Positions 17,298 to 28,146 are shown, counted from the stretch's first letter. The stretch is DNA of 50,546 nt from Terriglobales bacterium (GCA_024281115.1 JAMXLI010000309.1:1-50546); one strand, 5' to 3'. Numbers and translations are program-made. Notes: a model not told the origin generated them from the sequence alone.

Positions 17298-18128
17298 TCA
17301 ATTCGCTTTCGCCGGGGTCCCGATCCGCTTTTCTGCCTGCAGCAGCAGCGCGTGCAGCGATGCGCCGGTGCGGTATTCGGCCGCGCCGCAGCACAGCGCC
17401 ATTTCCAGTTGGTTGTGGCCCAGGTTCCACTGGTCGGCGCGATCGCGCAGGCGGAGGGTGGCGCGTTCCGCCTGGCGCCGGTTCGTGTCCGGCATGACCA
17501 CGAGGAATTGGTTGCGGCTGTAGCGGATGAGGATATCGCCGCCGCGGAACGTTGCCTTCATCAATTGGGCGGCTTCGCCGACCAGCCGCTCCTCCGCCGG
17601 CCCGGAATTCCGGCTGGCTTCCTCCGGCAGCCGCAGCTCGATCATGAGGAAGGTCAGAGCATTGCCGGTGCGGTTGGCCCGCGAAATTTCGTGCAGAGCG
17701 AATTGTTCGAGCGCGGGACGGCTGAAGAGCTGGGTCGCCGGATCAATCAGGGAGAGCGTCTCCAGCCTTTCGTTGAAAGCAAGTTCGTGGATGAGGGCGC
17801 TGCGGGTGGCGTTCAGGGAACGCTTTTGCAGGATGATGTAAGCATTAAAGAGCAGGATCAGGGAAATGAGCCCATAAAACAGCTGCGGCAGGTACTTCTC
17901 CTGCACGTGCAGGCTGCCGATGGAGGCCTTCCACATCATGTTGGGGACGATCAAGGCGGAAAACCCGGCGGCCAGCACCACCATCACCAGCAGGCCGATG
18001 GACCACAACTGCAGGTCGCGTCCGCCCAGCAGGTCGAGCTGCTCCCGGATGTGCAGGCTGCGGGTCTCGCGGGGATCAGGCGAAACGTTGGTCAGAGTCG
18101 GCAACGCTTGAGCGAAATGTATGGTCAT
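17298..18128 (-). CDS. membrane protein with degenerate GGDEF domain
   Basis: 276 residues. Two membrane segments (about 42-62 and 84-104) enclose a short periplasmic loop, followed by a cytosolic GGDEF-like domain from about residue 125 (LIDPATQLFSRPALEQF). The signature position of diguanylate cyclases reads RYSRNQFLVVMPDT, so GGDEF is replaced by SRNQF. The catalytic Gly-Gly and acidic residues are gone, so cyclic-di-GMP synthesis is not expected. The surrounding fold is well kept, which suggests a retained binding, dimerisation or signalling role. The stop lies 23 bp before the preferred DUF2252 start. Confidence 0.82.
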   Translation of the reverse strand: MTIHFAQALPTLTNVSPDPRETRSLHIREQLDLLGGRDLQLWSIGLLVMVVLAAGFSALIVPNMMWKASIGSLHVQEKYLPQLFYGLISLILLFNAYIILQKRSLNATRSALIHELAFNERLETLSLIDPATQLFSRPALEQFALHEISRANRTGNALTFLMIELRLPEEASRNSGPAEERLVGEAAQLMKATFRGGDILIRYSRNQFLVVMPDTNRRQAERATLRLRDRADQWNLGHNQLEMALCCGAAEYRTGASLHALLLQAEKRIGTPAKAN

Positions 18129-18471
18129 AATTGTGCCGGGTTGGCGGAACGACGGCAGCGCCCGCCTTTGACCCTTGCGCTATTCTGCAAGGCGGCGGGA
18201 GCCCCGGCCGCACAAAGGGCGGTAATGGTTACTGACGCTTCTCCCACTGTGGATGGCTGGGCCCTTTTTGGTTTGCCCCAAGCCCATGCCGTCGCGCCGA
18301 AACTCTGAAGCCTCCCTTCGCGCAACCGCTTGCGGTTCTCCGAGTCGGTGGGCCGGGTGCGCTCTCGGCCCGCGCCCGCCGCGTCCGGTGTAGTATGGCG
18401 CGTTGCCGGCGGCGGGGTCTGTCTGTTCGCACGGCCGGCGGCCGAGTATCGATTACCCGAGGCGTTCAGTC
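18129..18471. other. 343-bp divergent spacer between the GGDEF-like gene and acs
   Basis: No gene is supported; short ORFs here have no family features. TAGTAT at 18391-18396 could be a -10 for acs, but no -35 matches it. No riboswitch or hairpin with a T tract was seen. Confidence 0.4.
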
Positions 18472-20451
<1,980 letters not shown>

Positions 20452-20500
20452 TCCTGGAACTTCGTCTGAGCCGACGACGCTGATTTACCATACTCAGCGC

Positions 20501-21868
20501 ATGCCCACCGATGTCAGCGGATTGAGCCTGGCCGAGGTCTCCGAACTGGTGCGCACCCAGTCGGTGTCGCCGGTGGAACTCACGCGCGCCTGCCTGGAGG
20601 AAATTGAGCAGCGCGACTCCAGCCTGAACGCTTTCATCACGCTCACGGCCAATTCGGCGTTGGAACAGGCGCGGCAAGCCGAAAGCGACATCCGCCGCAG
20701 CCGCTGGCTGGGTCCCCTGCACGGCATACCCTTGGCGCTGAAAGACCTGATTGACACAGCGGGCGTGCGTACCACTGCCGCGAGCGCCCTGTATGCCGAG
20801 CGCATTCCCCAGAAGGACGCGGAGGTGGTCCGCCGCCTGAAGAATGCCGGGGCGGTGCTGCTGGGCAAGACCAATCTGCACGAGTTCGCGTTTGGCGGCA
20901 GCGGCATCATCAGCCATGTGGGCCCGGCGCGGAACCCACACAATCCCGCGCACATCACCGGCGGCTCCTCTTCCGGGTCAGCGGCGGCGGTGGCGGCCAA
21001 CTTTTGCTACGGGGCGCTGGGCACCGACACAGCAGGCTCCATTCGCCTGCCCGCATCGTGCTGCGGCATCGTGGGGCTGAAGCCGACCTATGGACGGGTG
21101 AGCGCGCGCGGCGTGGTCCCGCTTTCCTGGTCGTACGACCATGTGGGGCCCATGGCACGGAGCGTGCGCGACAGCGCCATGCTGCTGCAGGCCCTTGCCG
21201 GGTACGATGCGGACGATGCCGCCAGCCAATCCGTTCCCGTTCCCGATTACGCCTTTGCCTTGCAGCAGGACCCCCGGCACTTGCGGGTGGGCCTGGAGCG
21301 CCAGTTTTTCTGCGCCGATCTCGATCCAGAGGTGGCCGCGTGCTTCAACGACGCGCTGCGCCGGGTGGAGCGGGTTGCGGCCGGATTGTGGGAAATTGCG
21401 ATCGCGGTGGACACGGATCGCACGGTGGCCAAGGCGGAAACCTGGGCCTACCATCGCGACCTTGTCAGCGAACATCCGGAGGCATATCAGCCGGAGACTT
21501 TGCGGCGGGTGCGGGCCTGCGCCGATGTTCAGACCTACGAATACATCGCGGCGCGGCGCTCGCTGGAAAGGATGCGGCGGACGGTGCCAGGCATCTTCCA
21601 TCACGTGGACCTGCTGGTCACGCCCACCGTGCCCATTCCACCGCCCAGCTTCGTCGAACTGGGGGCCAAGCCCGAAGAACTGCGCGCGAAAGAGCTCACC
21701 CTGCTGCGCAATACGCGGCCCTTCAACGTGCTGGGCCTGCCCGCGATTTCCATCCCCTGCGGACGGACGCGCTCAGGGTTGCCGCTGGGCTTGCAGATTG
21801 CCGGCCGCCCCTGGGACGAGGCGTCGGTGTTGTGCCTGGCGCTGGCGCTGGAGCAGGCGGCAGCCTGA
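20501..21868 (+). CDS. amidase-signature enzyme (GatA-like)
   Basis: 455 residues of the amidase signature family. The Ser-cisSer-Lys triad is visible: Lys in LALKDLIDTAG, the Gly/Ser stretch GGSSSGSAAAVA and the nucleophilic Ser in DTAGSIRLPA. The family ranges from the GatA subunit of aspartyl/glutamyl-tRNA amidotransferase to free amidases. The shorter C-terminal part, the absence of nearby gatB/gatC, and the position between acs and ada favour a free amidase of unknown substrate. Confidence 0.88.
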   Translation: MPTDVSGLSLAEVSELVRTQSVSPVELTRACLEEIEQRDSSLNAFITLTANSALEQARQAESDIRRSRWLGPLHGIPLALKDLIDTAGVRTTAASALYAERIPQKDAEVVRRLKNAGAVLLGKTNLHEFAFGGSGIISHVGPARNPHNPAHITGGSSSGSAAAVAANFCYGALGTDTAGSIRLPASCCGIVGLKPTYGRVSARGVVPLSWSYDHVGPMARSVRDSAMLLQALAGYDADDAASQSVPVPDYAFALQQDPRHLRVGLERQFFCADLDPEVAACFNDALRRVERVAAGLWEIAIAVDTDRTVAKAETWAYHRDLVSEHPEAYQPETLRRVRACADVQTYEYIAARRSLERMRRTVPGIFHHVDLLVTPTVPIPPPSFVELGAKPEELRAKELTLLRNTRPFNVLGLPAISIPCGRTRSGLPLGLQIAGRPWDEASVLCLALALEQAAA

Positions 21869-21959
21869 AGCGGAACGGACCCGGGTGGCAACCGTGAAAA
21901 AAAATATTGAACGCAAGATCCGGATATTGGCCCCAGGGCGGCCGCCGTACGATCGCGGC

Positions 21960-23093
21960 ATGAGCACACAGACGGATGTCGCGCTGGAAACACCTTCGCC
22001 GCAGTCAGCGGTCCCGGCAGAACCCGAAGGCCAGGAGCGGCGCTGGCGTGCCGTGCTCGAGCACGATTTCCGCGAGGACGGCGCGTTCTTCTATGCGGTG
22101 ACCTCGACCGGTGTGTACTGCCGTCCCTCCTGCGCGTCGCGCCGGCCGCGCCGGGAAAATGTGCGTTTCTTCGAGCGGGCGCAGGACGCGGAGAATGCCG
22201 GGTTCCGGCCCTGCCAGCGCTGCCGGCCGCGCTCGGCCACGAGCAACCCGAAGGCGGAAATGGTCAAGGCCATCTGCCGCTATATCGAGCAGCACCTGGA
22301 TGAGCCGCTCACCCTGACTCGCCTGGGACGGGCCTTTCGCCAAAGCCCCTTTCACCTGCAGCGTACTTTTAAATCGGTGCTGGGATTGACGCCGCGGCAA
22401 TACGCGGAGAGCTGCCGGATCAAGACCTTCAAGAGCAAGCTGCAAGCGGGCGACTCCGTAACCAGCGCCATTTACGATGCGGGTTTCAGTTCGAGCAGCC
22501 GCGTCTACGAGCGCAGCACCTCCGAACTGGGCATGACACCGGACCGCTACCGGCGCGGCGCTATCGGCACGCTCATCTTCTACACCACAGTGCGCACGCC
22601 TGTGGGCCATGCGTTGATCGCTGCCACGGACCGCGGCCTGTGCGCCATCCGACTGGGTGAATCGGCGGCGGAACTGGAACACGGCCTGCGCCGCGAGTTT
22701 CCCTTCGGCACGCGCCGCCGCGACGATGAGCGCCTGGGGCATTACCGGCAGGGCTTGCTGGAATACTTCCAGGGCGGGCAGATGGGCAATGACTTGCCGC
22801 TCGATATCCAGGCAACCGCCTTCCAGCGGCGAGTCTGGTCCTACCTGAAGACCATCCCCACCGGCGAGACGCGCTCCTACGCAGAGGTGGCGCAAGCCGT
22901 GGGGCAGCCGACGGCCGCGCGCGCGGTGGCGCGGGCCTGCGCCGCCAACCCGGTCGCGATTGCGATTCCCTGCCATCGCGTAGTGCGGGGATCGGGCGCC
23001 ATGGGCGGCTATCGCTGGGGATTGGCCCGCAAGCGGCGGCTGCTGCAATGGGAAAAACGCACGCTTACTGCGGCAGCACGAAATTCACATTGA
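21960..23093 (+). CDS. ada: bifunctional Ada: methylphosphotriester sensor, AraC regulator and O6-methylguanine methyltransferase
   Basis: 377 residues with all three Ada parts. Residues about 25-105 are the zinc domain, with GVYCRPSC (Cys54) and CQRCRP; methyl transfer from phosphotriesters to one of these Cys is the known trigger. Residues about 105-195 form the AraC-type helix-turn-helix DNA-binding domain (RQSPFHLQRTFKSVLGLTP). The C-terminal suicide methyltransferase has the acceptor Cys338 in IPCHRVV. The protein both repairs alkylated DNA and activates its regulon. ATG 21960 follows the amidase by 91 bp. Its 3' end overlaps the convergent GAF-TonB gene by 29 bp. Confidence 0.93.
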   Translation: MSTQTDVALETPSPQSAVPAEPEGQERRWRAVLEHDFREDGAFFYAVTSTGVYCRPSCASRRPRRENVRFFERAQDAENAGFRPCQRCRPRSATSNPKAEMVKAICRYIEQHLDEPLTLTRLGRAFRQSPFHLQRTFKSVLGLTPRQYAESCRIKTFKSKLQAGDSVTSAIYDAGFSSSSRVYERSTSELGMTPDRYRRGAIGTLIFYTTVRTPVGHALIAATDRGLCAIRLGESAAELEHGLRREFPFGTRRRDDERLGHYRQGLLEYFQGGQMGNDLPLDIQATAFQRRVWSYLKTIPTGETRSYAEVAQAVGQPTAARAVARACAANPVAIAIPCHRVVRGSGAMGGYRWGLARKRRLLQWEKRTLTAAARNSH

Positions 23094-24807
23094 TCCGCGT
23101 ACGCGCTTCATGGGGCGCGCCGTTCAACTGCGAAGGCCGGTAGAGCCAGTCGGAAACGGCGGCGCGCGCGGCGCCTACCAGCAGCGGGTGGCCGCTGATG
23201 AGCTGCAGATGGCGAACCCGGCCGTCGCTTCCCACCGTTCCTTCGAAGACCACTACGCCCTGCAGGTGCATCTCCCGCGCCGCCAGCGGGTAGGCAGGCC
23301 GCACCTGCCGCAGCAGCACCGGCGGGGTGGCGCCCTGCGACACTCGCACCGCGGGCAAATCCGCGCGAGAAGAGGGCACGTTCATCTCGGGCTGAGCGGC
23401 GGGCACATTCATGACTTCCGCGAGCGCGCCCGGCGCGGCTTGGAGCGTTGCCGGCGGTAAAGCGCCGAGGGCGACTGCCGTGCGCCCGGGCTCCCGCGGC
23501 ACAGGCGTGGTGCCACCATCCCTGCGATCGCTTGCAGCCGTCGCCGCTTTTGGAGTAGCGGAATGCGCGCGGCGCACGGCGGGCATTGCCGATTTGCCGG
23601 CTTCGGTGGTCCTGTTTGGCACTCGGCCAGGCACGCTGGCTTGATCGCCGGGCGGCGTCTTCGCGGTTTCCGGCGATGAAACCGAGACTGCTACCATCGG
23701 CCCGGTTAGCGCGGGCTTGCGCGAGTACCGCGCAAGGACTAGGACACAAATCAACGTCGCCGCAATCGCCACGCCCATTGCCATCTTCTTGTTCAACCGC
23801 GGCGAGGAAAGCGGCAGGCGATAAAGGCTCGGGTCCTCGGTGACCCAGGTGGCGACGGACTCTGCTTGCGATGCGGCTGTTACCGGCTGGCGGAGGATAT
23901 CCCTGGCCGGCGCTGCGGGCTTTGCTTGTAGCGGCTCCGGCGTGACCGGCGGCGCCGAGGCAGCTGCAGGCACCACGGTTTCATTCACTCGCAAAAAACT
24001 CGCCGGCACAGACGCGTGCGCAACCGCTTCCTCAAGGGGGGCTGCTTGCGGTTGCGACGGCATTGCCGGCGCAGCCGGGATGGAGGAGGGCGCGGCGTTT
24101 GGCGCGGTCTCTGTTTCGGAGGTCGTCTGCGCTGCCGGGGAAGGCGTTGAAGTTGGCGGCGCGCTGGCGAAGCTCGGAACGGGCTCGGCCGACTGCGCTG
24201 GCCGAACACCAGGCCAGGGTTGCGCAATTCCGGCCAGCGGGGTGCTCACCGGCGACGACAGGGGCATCGGCTCCCCAAACGCAACCGTCGCAGCCTCGGC
24301 CGCAAGGTTGGCCAGGCGCTCCACGTGTTGCGGGGTGAAGGCCTGCGGCCGTTCTGAAAACAGTTCGAAAATGCCGCCTACCCGTCCGGCGCGGAGGATG
24401 GGCGCGGCCACGATGGAGCGAATTCCCAATTGGCGGCACACATCCGCATCCACGCGCGGATCGTCGCTGGCGTCGTCACAGACCAGCAACTGCGCCGAAC
24501 GCACGCACTCCCCGGAGAAGCCGGCCTTGGTATCCAGACGCCAGCCCAACCCGGGAGCAAGAATGCCGGCCGAGGCACGACACAACATGCCGTCGCCGTC
24601 CTCCAGCGCGATGGCCGCGCCGCCCGCGCCGGTCGCGTAGCGCGCGTCTTCGGCCAGCACATGCAGGGCGGAATTAACGATTTCGGGAGTGGGAGGGGCT
24701 GCTTGCGGCGCCAGGGCGGCGCCGTGCGCTCTTAATGCGGCCGTAACCGCCGCCGCTGTGGCGGCATCGGCCGCCAGGCGCGGACGGTGGTGTCGTGGGA
24801 GGGCCAT
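23065..24807 (-). CDS. GAF domain-transmembrane-TonB C-terminal domain fusion
   Basis: 580 residues. Residues about 40-185 are a GAF domain (GAAIALEDGDGMLCRASAG, GIRSIVAAPIL, GGIFELFSERPQAFT). A Pro/Ala-rich linker leads to one membrane helix (about 345-365, MAMGVAIAATLICVLVLA). A second Pro/Ala-rich region is followed by a TonB C-terminal domain at about 505-580 (QVRPAYPLAAREMHLQGVVV, GTVGSDGRVRHLQL). This predicts a cytosolic sensor joined through the inner membrane to the element that contacts TonB-dependent receptors. The ATG is preceded by AGAGG at 5-6 nt. The ligand, and whether it really energises receptors, are unknown. Confidence 0.85.
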   Translation of the reverse strand: MALPRHHRPRLAADAATAAAVTAALRAHGAALAPQAAPPTPEIVNSALHVLAEDARYATGAGGAAIALEDGDGMLCRASAGILAPGLGWRLDTKAGFSGECVRSAQLLVCDDASDDPRVDADVCRQLGIRSIVAAPILRAGRVGGIFELFSERPQAFTPQHVERLANLAAEAATVAFGEPMPLSSPVSTPLAGIAQPWPGVRPAQSAEPVPSFASAPPTSTPSPAAQTTSETETAPNAAPSSIPAAPAMPSQPQAAPLEEAVAHASVPASFLRVNETVVPAAASAPPVTPEPLQAKPAAPARDILRQPVTAASQAESVATWVTEDPSLYRLPLSSPRLNKKMAMGVAIAATLICVLVLARYSRKPALTGPMVAVSVSSPETAKTPPGDQASVPGRVPNRTTEAGKSAMPAVRRAHSATPKAATAASDRRDGGTTPVPREPGRTAVALGALPPATLQAAPGALAEVMNVPAAQPEMNVPSSRADLPAVRVSQGATPPVLLRQVRPAYPLAAREMHLQGVVVFEGTVGSDGRVRHLQLISGHPLLVGAARAAVSDWLYRPSQLNGAPHEARTRINVNFVLPQ

Positions 24808-24896
24808 AAATACCTCTTGAAAACACGACGAGCGCCGCTGTAGCTACGGCCTCGCAGAGTTCAGGAATTCTCAGGCTTGCGCCGGGGTTTGGGCTG

Positions 24897-24925
24897 AGTC
24901 TGGACTGCACCAGGTCGAAAGTCAA
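24897..24925 (-). promoter_or_regulatory. candidate promoter for the GAF-TonB gene
   Basis: On the minus strand TTGACT (24925-24920) is followed by a 17-bp spacer and CAGACT (24902-24897). The -35 is good and the -10 is weak. It lies about 90 bp before the ATG, in the 248-bp spacer downstream of pqqE. Nothing else was recognised in that spacer. Confidence 0.3.
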
Positions 24926-25055
24926 TCGAGCAAATGCAGGAAAAGTTACCTAAGGGAAAGTCAAGGTAGGCAGAGGTACAGGAGGGTACTTCAAAGGCTG
25001 GGACGTGGGGTGGCGCGCGTTGCGGCGTCGGGCGTAAGCATTACATGCGCGGCGC

Positions 25056-26141
25056 TTAGCCGGGATTCACGCGGTAAACCCATTCACTGCGCGGCGCCTC
25101 CGCGGGAGCGGAATTCGCCTCTGCGACCACCGCCTGCACCCGGTGGTGGGCGGGCGCGAGTTCGCAGACAGGATCAGTAGCGGCGGGATCCCCGGCAAGC
25201 AGCAGGGCCTGGCAGCGGCAGCCGCCAAAGTCCAGCGCGCGGCGCTCGCAGCTGCGGCAAGGTTCGGCCATCCACTCCTCCCCGCGAAACCGCTGGAACG
25301 AAGGCGACTCCGCCCAGATCCAGGAGAGCGGCTTGTGGCGGACGTTTTCGAATACCATCTCCTGGATGATATGGGCGGCATGGCAGGGCAGCACTTCCCC
25401 GCCCGGTTCGATCAGCATGAGCTTGCGTCCCCAACCGCCCATGCAGGGCTTGGGATAGCGGCCGTAATAGTCGGGCACAACGTAGTCGATCCGCATCCGG
25501 CCCTTCAGGCGCTGGCGGGCCCTCTCCACCGTGGCGGCGGAGCGTTCCAGCTGGGCGCGCGTAGGCAGCAAGCGCTCGCGGTTCACAAAGGCCCACCCGT
25601 AATACTGCACGTTGGCAATCTCCAGCTTGTCGGGTTGGAGCTGCTCGGCCAGCGCGATGATGTCCTCCAGGCCGTCGAGGTTCTCGCGATGCACCACTAC
25701 GTTCAAGGTGAAGGCGACGCGGCGCCGGCGGATGAGCCGCGCGATTTCCAGCTTGCGCTGGTGCGCGCGCGTGCCGGCAATGTCGTCCGCCGCGCCCGGG
25801 TCCACGCCCTGCAAGCTGAGCTGGATGTGCTCCACGCCGGCGGAAAGCAACTCGTCGAGGCGCGGCTCGGTGAGCCCGATGCCCGAGGTGATCAGGTTGA
25901 CGTAGAGGCGCGCGCCGCGGGCCGCCGCCGCCAGTTCCACCAGGTCCGGGCGGGCCAGGGGCTCACCCCCGGTGAAGTCCACTTGCAGAACGCCCAGCTC
26001 CGCCGCCTGGCGAAAGACCGCGGCCCACTCGGCGGTGGAGAGCTCGTGGGCGCGCGCAGTCATCTCGGAAGGATTCGAGCAGTAGACGCAACGCAGCGGA
26101 CAACGGTGGGTCAGCTCGGCGATGAGCGCCAGCGGAGTCAT
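25056..26141 (-). CDS. pqqE: PqqE, radical SAM enzyme of PQQ synthesis
   Basis: 361 residues. The radical-SAM cluster motif CPLRCVYC is near residue 14 (CxxxCxxC), followed by DFTGGEPLARPDL. A Cys-rich SPASM region lies in the C-terminal half (KPCMGGWGRK, LPCHAA, EPCRSCERRALDFGGCRCQA) and would bind auxiliary iron-sulfur clusters. PqqE forms the carbon-carbon bond between the conserved Glu and Tyr of PqqA, the first step of PQQ synthesis, with PqqD presenting the peptide. It overlaps pqqD by 4 bp (ATGA), so translation is coupled. Confidence 0.95.
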   Translation of the reverse strand: MTPLALIAELTHRCPLRCVYCSNPSEMTARAHELSTAEWAAVFRQAAELGVLQVDFTGGEPLARPDLVELAAAARGARLYVNLITSGIGLTEPRLDELLSAGVEHIQLSLQGVDPGAADDIAGTRAHQRKLEIARLIRRRRVAFTLNVVVHRENLDGLEDIIALAEQLQPDKLEIANVQYYGWAFVNRERLLPTRAQLERSAATVERARQRLKGRMRIDYVVPDYYGRYPKPCMGGWGRKLMLIEPGGEVLPCHAAHIIQEMVFENVRHKPLSWIWAESPSFQRFRGEEWMAEPCRSCERRALDFGGCRCQALLLAGDPAATDPVCELAPAHHRVQAVVAEANSAPAEAPRSEWVYRVNPG

Positions 26142-26416
26142 TCGTAATCCAGCACGCGGCGGTCGTGCAGCCGGTCGAGAAAGGCGGCGGTGTCGCGCTC
26201 GATCTGCGGCGCCGAGGATGCAGGAAAACCGCGCTGCAGTTCGGTGACAAGTTCCCGGAAAGTTTTGCCGTCACACAGCCGCAGGATGTTGACGCCCGTG
26301 GGGTTCAGGCGAAGGGCGCCCTCGGGGACCATGAGCGTGGCGTCCTGCCCGGGAGCGTCGCTGATGCGGCAGCCGGGCCGCAGGCGCGGGCGAGAAAGTT
26401 CGGTGGGCGGGCTCAT
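26138..26416 (-). CDS. pqqD: PqqD, peptide chaperone for PqqA
   Basis: 92 residues. PqqD is a small RiPP-recognition protein that binds PqqA and delivers it to PqqE. Typical blocks are ALRLNPTGVNILRLCDGKTF and the C-terminal AAFLDRLHDRRVL. I chose ATG 26416 because it overlaps the pqqC stop by 4 bp and yields the normal PqqD length. The 241-residue ORF in the track is an out-of-frame extension through pqqC. Confidence 0.92.
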   Translation of the reverse strand: MSPPTELSRPRLRPGCRISDAPGQDATLMVPEGALRLNPTGVNILRLCDGKTFRELVTELQRGFPASSAPQIERDTAAFLDRLHDRRVLDYE

Positions 26417-27153
26417 GCCTGCTCCCGCGGACGAAATGCGCCGGGGGGCGGCCAGCCGGGCTGCACGTAGGCGAAGTAGAGGGCGTCGAGCTGCGCCCAC
26501 AAGATGTCGCACTTGGCGCGCAATGCGCCGCAGGCCAACTCCTGGAGTTCCGGTGTGCCGGCGTGGCGCGCCACCCAGGCCAGCGCGAACTCCGCGTCCT
26601 CCGGGGCTTGCGTAAGCCGCGCCTGAAAATAGTCCAGGCCGCCCGCGAGCCAGGGGTAGTGCTTGCGCAAAGCGTCCACGCGCAGGGCAATCAGAGAACC
26701 CGAGAACAGCTCGGTCAGGGAGGAAGCAACCGCCTCCAGGAACGAGCGTTCCGAAACCCAGCGCAGGTAGGCGTCCACGGCATAGCGGGTGGCAGGCAAA
26801 ACTCCCTCGCCGCGCTCGACTGCCGTGCGCTCCAGTCCCGTGGCTTCGGCCAGCTTCAGCCATTTTTCGATGCCGCCGGGGCGGCCCGGCTCGCCGTCGT
26901 GATCTACGATGCGCTTGCGCCAGGCCCGGCGGAACTCGGGGTCGCGGCTGCGCGACAGGATGATGGAATCCTTGATGGGAATAACGCTCTGGTAGCAGAA
27001 GCGATTCAGCGCCCAGGCCTGCAACTGGGCGCGCGTGAGCCGGCCCTCATGCATCAGCAGGTGGAAGGGATGGCGGTGGTGATAGCGTTCTTCGCCGATC
27101 TGGCGCAGGCGGGCCAGCAGTTCCGTCGGGGTCAGCAGCGGCGCGGCGCTCAC
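26413..27153 (-). CDS. pqqC: PqqC, pyrroloquinoline-quinone synthase
   Basis: 246 residues of the heme-oxygenase-like PqqC fold. It catalyses the last ring closure and eight-electron oxidation to PQQ. Landmarks are RYHHRHPFHLLMHEGRL, WALNRFCYQSVIPIKDS, RIVDHDGEPGRPGGIEKWL and FSGSLIALRVDAL. I chose GTG 27153: its GTGA overlaps the pqqB stop and GGGAG lies 8 nt upstream. The ATG at 27189 in the track would overlap pqqB by 40 bp. Confidence 0.94.
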   Translation of the reverse strand: MSAAPLLTPTELLARLRQIGEERYHHRHPFHLLMHEGRLTRAQLQAWALNRFCYQSVIPIKDSIILSRSRDPEFRRAWRKRIVDHDGEPGRPGGIEKWLKLAEATGLERTAVERGEGVLPATRYAVDAYLRWVSERSFLEAVASSLTELFSGSLIALRVDALRKHYPWLAGGLDYFQARLTQAPEDAEFALAWVARHAGTPELQELACGALRAKCDILWAQLDALYFAYVQPGWPPPGAFRPREQA

Positions 27154-28061
27154 AATTCGAACTCCCATCCATCCTGGGCGATCTCCCACCCGGCATCGCG
27201 CGCCTGGCGGTGCTCGGCGCTGTCTTCGTCCAGAACAGGGTTAGTGTTGTTGATGTGAATATAAATCTTTCGCGGACGGCGCACGCGGGCAAACAGCTCG
27301 AGGGTGCCGCCGCTGCCGGAGATGGGCAGGTGGCCGATCTCGCGCGCACTCGGACCGGAGCCGCGAACACGGCGCAGCTCGTCGTCGCTCCAGAAGGTGC
27401 CGTCCACCAGCACCAGGTCGCAGTTCTCCACCATCTCCAGGAAACCGGGGTCCATCTCAGGTAGGCCGGGGGCGTACAACAGGCGCTTGCCCTGGTCCGA
27501 TTGCAGTACGAGGGCGAGCACGGCCTCTTGAGCAGGAAGCGCGTTGCTGAGCGCCGCGGGCACGTAGTCGGGGAATTGGCCGGGCAAGCCTAGGGGCGTA
27601 ATGCTGATGCCCGGCGCCGGCGAGAATGCCCGCCCGGCCACAATCCCGGTCCACTCACTCTGCCCTGCAAAACGGTCGAGCACGCGGAAGAGAGAATTGT
27701 CGTCGCGCAGGATGCGCATTACCGATGCCGTCGCAAACAGCCGCAAAGGCTGAAACTCGCGCAACAGCAAAAGGCCCAGGACGTGGTCAGCGTCGGCGCC
27801 GGTGAGGCAAACACCGCGGATGGGCGACTGGCGTAAGCCTTCGCCGGGATGCAGCGCGGGCGTTGCCTCGATTTGCGCCCGTAGATCGGGCGAAGCGTTT
27901 ACCAGCCACCAGGCAAGACCGTCGGCGGATACGGCAAGCTGCGCCTGAGTGCGGGCCACGCCGCGCAAGCGGCCCTGGCGCAGGCGCAAGCAATTGGAGC
28001 AGGCGCAATTCCACTGCGGAAAGCCGCCGCCGGCGGCCGAGCCCAGGATCCTGGCGCGCAA
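27150..28061 (-). CDS. pqqB: PqqB, metallo-beta-lactamase-fold PQQ biosynthesis protein
   Basis: 303 residues. The start RARILGSAAGGGFPQWNCAC is diagnostic of PqqB, including the Cys pair CACSNC that binds structural zinc. Further metallo-beta-lactamase-fold blocks are LTGADADHVLGLLLL and KIYIHINNTNPVL. It is thought to hydroxylate the cross-linked Glu-Tyr intermediate. The start appears to be TTG at 28061, 7 bp after the pqqA stop; no ATG or GTG fits the conserved N-terminus. Confidence 0.94.
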   Translation of the reverse strand: MRARILGSAAGGGFPQWNCACSNCLRLRQGRLRGVARTQAQLAVSADGLAWWLVNASPDLRAQIEATPALHPGEGLRQSPIRGVCLTGADADHVLGLLLLREFQPLRLFATASVMRILRDDNSLFRVLDRFAGQSEWTGIVAGRAFSPAPGISITPLGLPGQFPDYVPAALSNALPAQEAVLALVLQSDQGKRLLYAPGLPEMDPGFLEMVENCDLVLVDGTFWSDDELRRVRGSGPSAREIGHLPISGSGGTLELFARVRRPRKIYIHINNTNPVLDEDSAEHRQARDAGWEIAQDGWEFEL

Positions 28062-28068
28062 GGGCGGG

Positions 28069-28146
28069 CTAGAACTCCGCGTTGACGTAGCTGTTGATTT
28101 CGCAGCTCAGGGTGATCTCTTCAAAGGATGGCGCCAGCCAAGACAT
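28069..28146 (-). CDS. pqqA: PqqA, PQQ precursor peptide (25 residues, absent from the ORF track)
   Basis: A 25-codon gene directly before pqqB. It opens MSWLAPSFEEITLS and ends CEINSYVNAEF. The E-x3-Y core (Glu16, Tyr20) matches the spacing and numbering of the two residues that become PQQ. GGAG lies 7 nt before the ATG. Position, length and core leave little doubt. The stop is 7 bp before the pqqB TTG. Confidence 0.93.
   Translation of the reverse strand: MSWLAPSFEEITLSCEINSYVNAEF

Noticed and set aside
17275-17430. Upstream part of the DUF2252 ORF as given in the track
   Set aside because: It overlaps the end of the GGDEF-like gene in another frame and is Arg/Ala/Gly-rich without homology features. 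A GTG with a ribosome-binding site lies after the neighbour's stop.
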